DNA from: Ruminococcus sp. CAG:254
Lineage (GTDB): Bacteria; Bacillota; Clostridia; Oscillospirales; Ruminococcaceae
Length of the DNA: 46,558 nucleotides
Direction of reading: 5' to 3'
NCBI GenBank assembly: GCA_000433635.1
Contig: HF997975.1
Span: 1 to 46,558, forward strand
Positions within the stretch are counted from its first letter, which is position 1. The number at the start of each line of letters is the position of its first letter. Positions 8,042-16,154 of the stretch are shown in pieces. The position numbers were made by a program, and so were the translations under genes. The notes below the pieces were generated by a model. That model saw only the letters and a program-made list of their open reading frames with translations, searched no databases and was not told the origin of the DNA.

Positions 8042-8716
8042 ATGAAACGAACCATCAAACTTTGGGAAATCGCATTGCTCATTGGCTGCCTGTTGACCTT
8101 GCTGTTTGGCAATCTCTTTCAGGCAGAAAAAACAGTCTCTGATTTACAGCAGCACGTTCTGCGGATGCATATTCTTGCAAATTCCGACAGCGATGCCGAC
8201 CAGCAATTGAAGTATCAGGTGCGAGATGCCCTGTTAGCATCCTCTGAAACGTTGTTCGGTAGCAGTCAGCCAGAAAGTCGGGAGGCATTGGAAACCACTG
8301 CAAAAGCCCACCTGCATGAAATGGAAACGATTGCACAACAGGTCGTGCAGGAGCAGGGATATTCCTATCCAGTCAAAGCCGAGTTGGTGACGATGCCCTT
8401 TACAGAACGTACCTATGAAGATTTAACAATGCCAGCTGGTACATACGAAGCTATTCGCATTACCATTGGAGCAGCTGCCGGAAAGAATTGGTGGTGTGTA
8501 ATGTATCCGCCATTATGTATTCCAGTGGCAGAAGATGTTGCTGTACAGGATGAGCAGGCAAAAGCCTATTTTTCCGATGCCGAACAAGATGTGCTCTATC
8601 ATCCCGAACGCTATCGGGTCAAATGGAAGCTAGCGGAGTGGTTCAAGAAGTGGACAACCTCCGAGCAAACAGACCATACAACTTCTCACATTTCAGACCT
8701 GCGAACATTCTTTTGA
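8042..8716 (+). CDS. spoIIR: Stage II sporulation protein R
   Basis: SpoIIR is made in the forespore, is secreted into the intermembrane space, and triggers the protease SpoIIGA to process pro-sigma-E. This 224-residue protein has an N-terminal membrane or signal segment (residues about 8-26), then the family blocks LRMHILANSDSDADQQLKYQ near 40-59, RTYEDLTMPAGTYEAIRI near 121-138 and NWWCVMYPPLC near 147-157. The start follows a GAGGTG site at 8 bases. Its presence implies sporulation ability or ancestry, but no other sporulation gene is in the window. It converges with the following minus-strand gene with only 6 bases between the stop codons. Confidence 0.93.
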   Translation: MKRTIKLWEIALLIGCLLTLLFGNLFQAEKTVSDLQQHVLRMHILANSDSDADQQLKYQVRDALLASSETLFGSSQPESREALETTAKAHLHEMETIAQQVVQEQGYSYPVKAELVTMPFTERTYEDLTMPAGTYEAIRITIGAAAGKNWWCVMYPPLCIPVAEDVAVQDEQAKAYFSDAEQDVLYHPERYRVKWKLAEWFKKWTTSEQTDHTTSHISDLRTFF

Positions 8717-8722
8717 GGTTGA

Positions 8723-10228
8723 TTATTTTGGCATGCGGAAGGAGGCAACTGGAATGCCGTTCTTTCCGTAAACGCCGACATCACACCAGTTCCGCCAAGC
8801 GTACCGCATGGATGCCGGAATCCGCACATTTGGAGAGGTCAGGCGGACAAAGTTGTCCCGAAATTCTGCAACTGCCGGATAGTAAACGCCATCCGTTCCA
8901 GCCAGTTCAAATACGGCTGCTTCGCCATCCTTTGCAACAACAGGCTGAGAGAATTGCAGAATATATGCACCGCCAGATGCATATGCATTTTTACAGTACG
9001 GAGCTTCTGCATCCATCGCCGGAATCGCCCGATAAACCCGATACAGGGCTTGCAGAGCCAGACGGTGTGCCACGGTTCGCTTGTCAGCTGGATGCATGTT
9101 GTTGTATTCGCCGCAGTCCATTGTCACAGCTAACCCCGTGTTGCGGAGTGTCCGGAATACCTGCATTTGTGCTTCTCGCAGTTCAGCCCAGTTTGTACGG
9201 GATTCTTCCCCTTCGTAGCTGAACATTGGCAGCTGAACAATCAGGAACGGCATGGTTTCGTCGCCCCAGTCTTTCCGCCAGCGGTTGATTAAGACAGTCA
9301 GCAGCTGTGCATAGCTGTCCGGACGGTTGTCATCGTTTTCGCCCTGATAATACCAGAATCCCCGTAAGGTGTACGGCATGACTCGGGAGAGCATGGTTTT
9401 ATATAAGCCGCATGGACGCAACGGATTGCGGCTGCCCATTGGACCTGGATAGCGGTTTTCACCGCAGCGTTCCAGAACCTGATTCCATTTAATTTTTGGG
9501 TTTTCCTGATAGCAGGCAGTCATCCGCTTTTCCCATGCATTCTGATATGCCAGATATGCGGCGTAATCCGCTGCCATTTCTGCATCGGTCTTTCCTCGGC
9601 AGGCGGACAGGTAAGCTGCCCAGTACGGATGTAAGGCAGTGTGTCCGGTCAGGTCGGCAGACGGTACCCAGCAGCTGGCAGAAGTGCCAGTATAGTTGCA
9701 GCCAATGACCCCAACAACGACACCCAATTTCTGTGAAAGTTCCTTTGCGGCAAGGTATGCCACGGCAGACCATTCCGCAACATTGGTTGGATTTGGCATC
9801 TGCCAGCGGTTTTTCCGTTCGTTCTGGAAATAAGCAGCATGCATCACGCCACTTCTCTGCACATGATAATAGCGAACCCGGCTGCGTTCGCAGCGGGAAA
9901 GTTCCAACTTTCCGTTGACAGCATTCTTCACTGGAAATTCCATATTGGATTGTCCGCCAGCCAGCCAGACTTCCCCGATGGCAACATCCTGAAAATGAAT
10001 TTCTGTATGGCTATCTTTTGCGAATAGGCTGAGCCCTGTTCCAGCAGGCTGCGGCGGAAATTGCAGCCGCCAGCTGCCGTCTTCTTTTACGGTGGTAGAA
10101 GCATATAATTTTCGTTCCGGAATGGAAACGGTGATAATTGCACCGACTTCGCCGATGCCGAATACAACAATATTTTTTTCTCTTTGCAGAACCATATGGT
10201 CGCTGAACACGGCTGCAAGTTGTAGCAT
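8723..10228 (-). CDS. Sialate O-acetylesterase-like SGNH esterase
   Basis: A 501-residue member of the sialate O-acetylesterase family (SASA, SGNH hydrolase fold), which removes O-acetyl groups from sialic acids or other sugars. An N-terminal beta-rich region begins MLQLAAVFSDHMVLQR. The nucleophile block is GGQSNMEFP near residue 95, a central block reads WYYQGENDDN, and a C-terminal Asp/His region reads MHPADKRTVAHRLAL. No signal peptide is visible, so it probably acts in the cytoplasm on imported, acetylated glycans. I chose the start at 10228 because it has a GGGAG site 7-8 bases away and because the promoter at 10299-10327 lies inside any longer frame. It is the only clear minus-strand metabolic gene here. 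Confidence 0.87.
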   Translation of the reverse strand: MLQLAAVFSDHMVLQREKNIVVFGIGEVGAIITVSIPERKLYASTTVKEDGSWRLQFPPQPAGTGLSLFAKDSHTEIHFQDVAIGEVWLAGGQSNMEFPVKNAVNGKLELSRCERSRVRYYHVQRSGVMHAAYFQNERKNRWQMPNPTNVAEWSAVAYLAAKELSQKLGVVVGVIGCNYTGTSASCWVPSADLTGHTALHPYWAAYLSACRGKTDAEMAADYAAYLAYQNAWEKRMTACYQENPKIKWNQVLERCGENRYPGPMGSRNPLRPCGLYKTMLSRVMPYTLRGFWYYQGENDDNRPDSYAQLLTVLINRWRKDWGDETMPFLIVQLPMFSYEGEESRTNWAELREAQMQVFRTLRNTGLAVTMDCGEYNNMHPADKRTVAHRLALQALYRVYRAIPAMDAEAPYCKNAYASGGAYILQFSQPVVAKDGEAAVFELAGTDGVYYPAVAEFRDNFVRLTSPNVRIPASMRYAWRNWCDVGVYGKNGIPVASFRMPK

Positions 10229-10298
10229 ATGAAAGACTCCCTTTTGGTTTATAGATTTCATAGATAAAAAAGAACTCACGCTGTTACATTCTGGTTTT

Positions 10299-10327
10299 AT
10301 TATACCAGAAAGAACGGGATTCGTCAA
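10299..10327 (-). promoter_or_regulatory. Promoter of the acetylesterase gene
   Basis: On the minus strand: -35 TTGACG (10322-10327), a 17-base spacer and -10 TATAAT (10299-10304). The transcript would start near 10292 and have a leader of about 65 bases. Confidence 0.8.
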
Positions 10328-10419
10328 TCCAAAATCAGAAAGAAGCTGAAAACGGACAGAAAAAGCCAGAGAAAGGCGGCGTAAGATGTGAAATTTCTGT
10401 AAAATTTAAAACGGAACGC

Positions 10420-10448
10420 TTGACATCTTTTCGGTACTCTGTTATAAT
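10420..10448 (+). promoter_or_regulatory. Promoter of infC-rpmI-rplT
   Basis: Perfect consensus: TTGACA at 10420-10425, a 17-base spacer and TATAAT at 10443-10448. It directs a leader of about 190 bases before infC. Confidence 0.9.
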
Positions 10449-10454
10449 ACTTAG

Positions 10455-10615
10455 AGAAAACAAAGCAGAGCATCATCGTTCTCACCGTTTGGCTGTTGTC
10501 GAAACGGTCAATATTCCCTGTTTCGTTCTGGTTTGTGAGAATCGGTGCGGAAATTGGTGGAAACGAGGTCGAATGATGCGTACTTTTTTTGAAAAGTACG
10601 CATTTTATTTTTGTT
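10455..10615 (+). promoter_or_regulatory. Attenuator-type leader of infC-rpmI-rplT (L20-leader-like)
   Basis: The leader can fold in two ways. A terminator hairpin pairs 10577-10587 with 10592-10602 (11 bp) and is followed by a T-rich run. A competing long-range fold pairs 10470-10476 with 10573-10579, 10478-10485 with 10535-10542, and 10500-10505 with 10520-10525; its outer helix takes the first bases of the terminator stem. In Bacillus the same operon is controlled by L20 binding to such a leader, favouring termination when L20 is in excess. The same logic here is inference from position and pairings. Confidence 0.75.
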
Positions 10616-10644
10616 TGAAAATAATATGTTTGGAGGTGCTGGCT

Positions 10645-11163
10645 ATCAGCAAACAAGAGCTGCAAATCAATGAAGAAATCCGGGATAGAGAAATCCTGGT
10701 CATTGATCAGAACGGGACAAAGCTTGGAACGATGTCCGCAAGAGATGCACAAAAACTTGCGTATGAACAGGATCTGGACTTGGTAAAAATCGCCCCGCAG
10801 GCAACCCCGCCGGTCTGCCGGATTATGGACTACGGCAAGTATTGCTTTGAACAGCAGAAGCGGGAAAAGGAAGCAAAAAAGAATCAGAAAGTGGTTTCCA
10901 TCAAGGAAATCCGGATGTTTTCTGCAATCGATACCCACGACTTTGAAACAAAGGTAAATCAGGCAAAGAAGTTTCTGGAGGGCGGCGATAAGCTGAAGGT
11001 TTCCGTTCGGTTCCGTAAGCGTGCAATTGCCCATCCGCAGCTCGGAGAAGAACTGCTCAACCGCTTTAAGGAAGCGTGTGCAGCAGTCGGTACTGTTGAA
11101 AAGCCGGCAAAAATGGAAGGCCGCAGTATGGTCATGTTCATTTCACCGAAGGCATCCAAGTAA
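10645..11163 (+). CDS. infC: Translation initiation factor IF-3, AUC start
   Basis: IF-3 binds the 30S subunit, prevents 50S joining and checks the start codon. The protein is 172 residues from the proposed start, the usual length. It has the N-terminal domain (LQINEEIRDREILVIDQNG, then PPVCRIMDYGKYCFEQQK), a Lys-rich linker, and the C-terminal domain (EIRMFSAIDTHDFETK through GRSMVMFISPK). No ATG or well-placed GTG/TTG exists in frame. The GGAGG at 10632-10636 is 8 bases upstream of ATC at 10645. In E. coli infC uses AUU and IF-3 represses its own non-canonical start; the AUC here suggests the same control. A longer frame from an ATG at 10420 runs through the promoter and leader and is not credible. 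Confidence 0.9.
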   Translation: MSKQELQINEEIRDREILVIDQNGTKLGTMSARDAQKLAYEQDLDLVKIAPQATPPVCRIMDYGKYCFEQQKREKEAKKNQKVVSIKEIRMFSAIDTHDFETKVNQAKKFLEGGDKLKVSVRFRKRAIAHPQLGEELLNRFKEACAAVGTVEKPAKMEGRSMVMFISPKASK

Positions 11164-11178
11164 GAGGAGGAACTCGCA

Positions 11179-11382
11179 ATGGCAAAGATTAAGACAAAAA
11201 CACATTCCGGTGCAAAGAAGCGGTTTAAGGTTACTGCAAACGGAAAGGTAAAGTATCAGAAGACCAATAAAAGACACAGACTGACCCAGAAGGACACCAA
11301 GCGGAAGAGAATCGCTCGTACCGTTGGTATTGCTGATGTAACCAATGCACCGGCACTGAAGAAGCTTCTGCCGTATCTCTAA
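11179..11382 (+). CDS. rpmI: 50S ribosomal protein L35
   Basis: A 67-residue basic protein with the L35 signature KIKTKTHSGAKKRFKVT at the start and RHRLTQKDTKRKR in the middle. An AGGAGGAACT ribosome site precedes the ATG, 15 bases after infC. It is the middle gene of the conserved infC-rpmI-rplT operon and should share the control of the upstream leader. Confidence 0.97.
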   Translation: MAKIKTKTHSGAKKRFKVTANGKVKYQKTNKRHRLTQKDTKRKRIARTVGIADVTNAPALKKLLPYL

Positions 11383-11451
11383 GATACAATCCGCAGAACG
11401 GACAGTCAATCGAGAAAAGAGAAACACATAGATATTCGGAGGTAGAAGCAA

Positions 11452-11805
11452 ATGGCACGGATTAAAGGTGCGATGATGACTCGCAAGAGAAGAAATAAGA
11501 CCCTGAAGCTCGCAAAGGGCTATTTTGGTGCAAAGAGCAAGCACTTCAAGATGGCAAAACAGGCCGTTATGAAGTCTGGCAACTATGCATATGTTGGAAG
11601 AAAGCAGAAGAAGAGAGAATTCCGTCAGCTCTGGATCACCAGAATTTCTGCTGCATGCAAGCTGAATGGTATCAACTATTCTCAGTTCATGAACGGCTGC
11701 AAGAAGGCTGGCATTACCTTGAATCGGAAGATGCTGTCTGAAATTGCAATCACCGATGCAGCAGGTTTCACTGCGATTGTAGAAAAGGCAAAGGCTGCTC
11801 TTTAA
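11452..11805 (+). CDS. rplT: 50S ribosomal protein L20
   Basis: A 117-residue protein matching L20 throughout: ARIKGAMMTRKRRNKTLKLA at the N-terminus, a Lys/Arg-rich central helix, and FMNGCKKAGITLNRKMLSEI near the C-terminus. L20 is an early assembly protein binding 23S rRNA and, in Firmicutes, the likely repressor of this operon through the leader. An intrinsic terminator follows. Confidence 0.97.
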   Translation: MARIKGAMMTRKRRNKTLKLAKGYFGAKSKHFKMAKQAVMKSGNYAYVGRKQKKREFRQLWITRISAACKLNGINYSQFMNGCKKAGITLNRKMLSEIAITDAAGFTAIVEKAKAAL

Positions 11806-11818
11806 GGGGCAAGCTTGG

Positions 11819-11858
11819 AACACGCTCCGGTTTTTTTGAAAAAACGGGGCGTGTTTTG
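11819..11858 (+). terminator. Terminator after rplT
   Basis: A long stem-loop (AACACGC arm with its complement, plus an inner T-run/A-run pairing) is followed by TTTTGTT. It ends the ribosomal operon. Confidence 0.85.
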
Positions 11859-11901
11859 TTATATATAGGGAAATTTTCAGCAGACAGGAGGCAGAACCGC
11901 A

Positions 11902-12702
11902 ATGGAATTCCGCATGACCGCAATTACTGCAAAGGACAACCCTTCCATTCAGCTTTACCGGAAACTGGTGCGGCAGCGAAAAGCCAGAACCCAAAACCAG
12001 CAATTTGTGTTAGAAGGGTATCGGCTTGTCACAGATGCCGTGCATTTTTCAAGGAAACTGACCCATCTGTTCCTGACAGAAGCAGCGTGGGAACGCTATC
12101 AGGAAGAATTTTGCTCTTTAGAGGCTGATTTGAGAGAAACAAAACGCTTGCTTATTTCAAATGAACTTGCTATGGAGTTGACGGAAACCGAACATCCGCA
12201 GGGCGTGTTTGCCATTTGTCAGATGCCGGCGGAACAAGTTCCAATCGTTGCAGAGGGAACGTATCTGGTACTCTACCAGCTGCAAGACCCTGGCAATATG
12301 GGAATGCTGCTGCGAACTGCTGCTGCAATGGGCGTTTCCGGTGTGATTTGCTGCCAAAGCTGCGATTTTTATAGTCCAAAAGTTGTGCGTGCAACGATGG
12401 GAGCATTGTTTCATGTGCCAGTGATGCAGATGCCGGATGCAGAAACGGTTTTGCAGAGCCTGCGGGCTGCCAATATTGTTTCCTGTGCCTCTGTGGTGCA
12501 GGGCGATGCCGAACAAGTGGGGCTTTGTGAACTGGGCAACGGCTGTGCCGTCTGGATTGGAAACGAGGGAAACGGATTGCCGGAATCCGTTGTGCAGCAG
12601 TGTGAACGCCGGATTACCATTCCGATGAAAGGCTATATGGAATCGCTGAATGCTGCTATGGCAGCTGGAATTATGATGTGGGAAATGACAAAACCAAGAT
12701 GA
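11902..12702 (+). CDS. SpoU/TrmH-family RNA 2'-O-methyltransferase
   Basis: A 266-residue SPOUT methylase, paralogous to the gene at 954-1739 but of the YsgA/TsnR-like branch. The N-terminal domain reads SIQLYRKLVRQRKARTQ, then FVLEGYRLVTDA, typical of the L30e-like substrate domain. Catalytic motifs are QDPGNMGMLLRTAAAMG near residue 131, WIGNEGNGLPESVV near 212 and IPMKGYMESLNAAMAAGIM near 236. It probably methylates a ribose in rRNA; the exact base cannot be told from sequence. An AGGAGG site at 11886-11891 lies 10 bases before the ATG, and dprA begins 10 bases after its end. Confidence 0.9.
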   Translation: MEFRMTAITAKDNPSIQLYRKLVRQRKARTQNQQFVLEGYRLVTDAVHFSRKLTHLFLTEAAWERYQEEFCSLEADLRETKRLLISNELAMELTETEHPQGVFAICQMPAEQVPIVAEGTYLVLYQLQDPGNMGMLLRTAAAMGVSGVICCQSCDFYSPKVVRATMGALFHVPVMQMPDAETVLQSLRAANIVSCASVVQGDAEQVGLCELGNGCAVWIGNEGNGLPESVVQQCERRITIPMKGYMESLNAAMAAGIMMWEMTKPR

Positions 12703-12712
12703 GGGAATCCAC

Positions 12713-13972
12713 ATGGAACAGGAAAGTATCTATGATTGGCTCTGGTTGCTGTTGGTATTCGGGGCAGGCAGCCGGAAAATCTGGAAACTGTTAGAACAGT
12801 ATGAAACACCGCAGAAAGTACGGCAAGTCTTGCAGACGGAAACAGACCTGCCTTTTATTCACGAGCGAGAACAACGCAGCATTCGTTCCATCACAAATGA
12901 GCAAATCGGAAAACTGATGCAGAATTGTGCGGAAAAACGGATTGAACTGGTGGCGTACGATGATGAAAATTATCCGGAATCGCTTCGCCAGATTTACAAT
13001 CCGCCGGTAGTGCTGTTCTATCAGGGGCAGCTTTCTGTGCTGAGTGATTATCCAGCTTTAACCGTTGTTGGAACAAGAAAGCCCAGCTCGTACAGCATCC
13101 GCACAGCGGATTTGCTGTGTCGGTGTCTGGCAAAGAGTGGAATGCTGCTGGTCAGTGGTTTTGCAGTCGGATTGGATTCGGTTGCCCATCGGGCAGCCTT
13201 GCTTTCCGGTGGAAAGACAGTTGCTGTAATGGGCTGCGGTCTAGATGTGCCATACCCCAAGCCGAACGCTTCCGCAAAGAAATATATCATGCGAAATGGC
13301 TTGCTGTTGTCAGAATTTCTGCCAGGGACAGAACCATCTCGGCAGAATTTTCCGATGCGGAATCGGATTTTAGCCGGTGTCAGTGGCGGAACATTGGTGA
13401 TTCAAGCACCAATTGGCAGCGGAGCGTTGATTACGGCGGAACAGGCAATGGAACAGGGTAAGCCTGTTTTTTGTTTACCGCCAGCGGACATATTTGACAA
13501 TCAATATGCAGGTGTGGTAAAATACCTGCGAGAGGGTGCGATTCCGGTTTTCGCACCGGAGGACATCCTGCAAGAATATGACCACGGCTGTGAACAGCGG
13601 TTGATAGAAGTTTCGATGCAAGCCGTTTTAGAGCAGCAGGAACAGAATCAGTTGAAATCTTCGGATTCCTCAGAAGCCGCTGCTGCGGTGGAATTACCGC
13701 CGAAAAAGTTTGCAAAGCCGAAAGCACAGTCCGCACCATCCATTTCAGAAGAGCAGAAATCTGCTCCAACGGTTGACCGTTCTGTGCTGGAAACATTAGA
13801 CCCACTATCCAAGAGCATTATGGAACTGTTGTTGGAACAATCTCCCTTGCACATTGACCAGATGGTTTTGATGTTGCAGGAAGATGCCGAGGAAGTAGCA
13901 GCGTGTCTGACAGAACTGGCGATTGAACAGTTGGTGCAGCGGCAGCCAGGGCAGTATTATTGTGTATGTTGA
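12713..13972 (+). CDS. dprA: DNA-processing protein DprA (Smf)
   Basis: DprA binds incoming single-stranded DNA during transformation and loads RecA. The 419-residue protein has a helical N-terminal region, then the Rossmann-like domain: VVGTRKPSSYS, SGFAVGLDSVAHRAAL, GKTVAVMGCGLDVPYP, FPMRNRILAGVSGGTLVIQA and SGALITAEQAMEQGKPVFCLP. After an Ala/Glu-rich linker (residues about 300-345) a C-terminal winged-helix domain starts near SVLETLDPLSKSIMELL. Order dprA-topA-trmFO is standard in Firmicutes. It implies at least a latent competence pathway. Confidence 0.95.
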   Translation: MEQESIYDWLWLLLVFGAGSRKIWKLLEQYETPQKVRQVLQTETDLPFIHEREQRSIRSITNEQIGKLMQNCAEKRIELVAYDDENYPESLRQIYNPPVVLFYQGQLSVLSDYPALTVVGTRKPSSYSIRTADLLCRCLAKSGMLLVSGFAVGLDSVAHRAALLSGGKTVAVMGCGLDVPYPKPNASAKKYIMRNGLLLSEFLPGTEPSRQNFPMRNRILAGVSGGTLVIQAPIGSGALITAEQAMEQGKPVFCLPPADIFDNQYAGVVKYLREGAIPVFAPEDILQEYDHGCEQRLIEVSMQAVLEQQEQNQLKSSDSSEAAAAVELPPKKFAKPKAQSAPSISEEQKSAPTVDRSVLETLDPLSKSIMELLLEQSPLHIDQMVLMLQEDAEEVAACLTELAIEQLVQRQPGQYYCVC

Positions 13973-14039
13973 GAAAAACCCGTTCGTTTAGAACTATGTC
14001 GCATCGGAATGCGGCAAAGCGGAACAGGAGAAAAAGAAT

Positions 14040-16154
14040 ATGTCAAATTTGGTGATTGTAGAATCGCCGGCAAAGGCGAAAACCATTCAAAAATATTTAG
14101 GAAAAGATTTTGATGTCATTGCCTCTATGGGGCATATCCGGGACTTGCCAAAGTCAAAGTTTGGTGTGGATATTGAAAACCACTTCGAGCCAAAGTATGT
14201 GGATATGAAGGGCAAGGAAGACGTCATTAAACAGTTGAAATCCCATGCAGCAAAATGTGATAAAATTTATCTGGCAACCGACCCTGACCGAGAAGGAGAG
14301 GCGATTTCTTGGCATATCGCCCAGATGCTGCATCTGGATATGCAGGATAATAATCGGGTTGCTTTTAATGAAATCACAAAGAGCGGCGTGCAAGCAGGGA
14401 TGGCAAATCCCCATCGAATTGATATCAATTTGGTGAATGCCCAGCAGGCACGGCGTGTATTAGACCGAATTGTCGGCTATCAGCTCAGTCCGTTCCTCTG
14501 GAGAAAAGTACGGCGTGGTCTGTCTGCCGGAAGAGTGCAGTCGGTTGCCGTTCGATTGGTTGTTGACCGAGAAAATGAAATTCGGGCATTCCAGCCGCAG
14601 GAATATTGGACGATTGACGCAAAACTTTCCGCAGCAGCTTCTAGAAAAGTCTTTTCGGCAAAGCTAGCAGCTGTAGATGGAAAGAAAGTCGATAAAACAG
14701 AAATCTCCAGCAAGGAACAGGCAGATGCAATTGTTGCACGTTTACAGGAAGCCCCGTTTGTTGTAAAGTCCGTGAAAAAACGGGTGACGAAAAAGCATCC
14801 GTCCGCTCCGTTCATCACATCGACCTTACAGCAGGAAGCCTCTTACCGCTTGAGTTTTCAGTCCAAGCGAACCATGAAAGTCGCACAGGAACTGTATGAA
14901 GGCGTGGAGATTCAAGGCATGGGTGCAGTGGGTTTGATTACCTATATGCGTACCGATAGCCTGCGAATCTCAGACGAGGCGAAAAAGGCAGCAGCAGACT
15001 ACATTCTCTCTGCCTATGGAGAATCCTATCTGCCGCCAACGCCACGGGTCTATAAGACAAAGAAAAATGCACAGGATGCCCACGAAGCGATTCGTCCATC
15101 TATGCCGGAACTGACACCGGAGCAGGTGAAAAGCAGCCTGACAACTGACCAATATAAATTATACCGCCTGATTTGGGAACGGTTTATCGCCAGCCAGATG
15201 GCAGATGCTCTGATGGATACGATTTCAGTGGATATTGATGCAGACAACTGCTTATTTAAGGCAAGCGGTTCTACGATGAAATTCGATGGATTCACCGTGC
15301 TGTATGAAGAAACCAGAGATAACAAGGGCGATAAAGATAAATCTGAAAATAAGAATCTGCCGGAACTGCACGAGGGTGATGCATTAAAACTGCGTGCACT
15401 GGATGGTAATCAGCACTTCACACAGCCGCCGACTCGTTACTCTGAAGCTTCTCTGATTAAGGCAATGGAAGAATACGGAATTGGTAGACCGAGCACCTAC
15501 GCTCCAACCATCACAACGATTACCGCTCGAAATTATGTAGAGCGAGAGGGCAAACAGCTGAAACCAACGGTATTGGGTGAAGTGGTAACACAGTTGATGA
15601 AGGAACTCTTTAAGAACATTGTAGATGTCAAGTTTACTGCCAAGATGGAAAGTGATTTGGATGATGTGGAACGGGGAGAAAAGAACTGGGTGCAGTCGCT
15701 GGAACAGTTCTATGGTGATTTCTCTCAGACACTGAAAACAGCTGAAGAAAAGATGGAAGGCAAGCGGGTCAAGATTCCGGACGAAGAAACAGACGAAGTC
15801 TGTGAAGTCTGCGGCAAAAAGATGGTCATTAAAATCGGACGGTTCGGGCGGTTTTTGGCTTGTTCCGGTTTCCCAGAATGCACCAATACTCGAAAGATTG
15901 TGCAGGAAATGCCGGGCTGCTGTCCACTTTGCGGCGGAAAAATGGTATTGAAAAAGTCCAAGCGTGGCAGAAGTTTCTATGGATGCAGCAACTTTCCGGA
16001 ATGCAACTTTATGACATGGAATATTCCGGTTGCAGAACAGTGTCCGCAGTGTGGTTCGACCTTGTTCCAAAAGGGCGGCAAGTCCGGCAAGCTGATTTGT
16101 GAAAAGCCGGGCTGCGGATTTGAAAAAAATCTTTCAGGCGGAGGTCAGGCATGA
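14040..16154 (+). CDS. topA: DNA topoisomerase I
   Basis: A type IA topoisomerase that relaxes negative supercoils. The 704-residue protein begins with the Toprim domain (LVIVESPAKAKTIQKYLG, and the metal site YLATDPDREGEAISWHI). The catalytic tyrosine is Tyr302 in GLITYMRTDS, and IGRPSTYAPTI and related core motifs follow. The C-terminus carries three zinc-ribbon modules: CEVCGKK...CSGFPEC, CPLCGGK...CSNFPEC and CPQCGS...CEKPGC. Its stop overlaps the ATG of trmFO by four bases, indicating translational coupling. Confidence 0.97.
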   Translation: MSNLVIVESPAKAKTIQKYLGKDFDVIASMGHIRDLPKSKFGVDIENHFEPKYVDMKGKEDVIKQLKSHAAKCDKIYLATDPDREGEAISWHIAQMLHLDMQDNNRVAFNEITKSGVQAGMANPHRIDINLVNAQQARRVLDRIVGYQLSPFLWRKVRRGLSAGRVQSVAVRLVVDRENEIRAFQPQEYWTIDAKLSAAASRKVFSAKLAAVDGKKVDKTEISSKEQADAIVARLQEAPFVVKSVKKRVTKKHPSAPFITSTLQQEASYRLSFQSKRTMKVAQELYEGVEIQGMGAVGLITYMRTDSLRISDEAKKAAADYILSAYGESYLPPTPRVYKTKKNAQDAHEAIRPSMPELTPEQVKSSLTTDQYKLYRLIWERFIASQMADALMDTISVDIDADNCLFKASGSTMKFDGFTVLYEETRDNKGDKDKSENKNLPELHEGDALKLRALDGNQHFTQPPTRYSEASLIKAMEEYGIGRPSTYAPTITTITARNYVEREGKQLKPTVLGEVVTQLMKELFKNIVDVKFTAKMESDLDDVERGEKNWVQSLEQFYGDFSQTLKTAEEKMEGKRVKIPDEETDEVCEVCGKKMVIKIGRFGRFLACSGFPECTNTRKIVQEMPGCCPLCGGKMVLKKSKRGRSFYGCSNFPECNFMTWNIPVAEQCPQCGSTLFQKGGKSGKLICEKPGCGFEKNLSGGGQA

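Noticed and set aside
10420..10644. N-terminal extension of infC from an ATG at 10420
   Set aside because: It starts within the -35 box and would translate the promoter and the attenuator hairpin. IF-3 of 172 residues from ATC 10645 is the normal size.
10324..11034. Minus-strand open frame (236 codons) opposite infC and its leader
   Set aside because: It is antisense to infC and its promoter, and would overlap the acetylesterase promoter. There is no similarity to known proteins.
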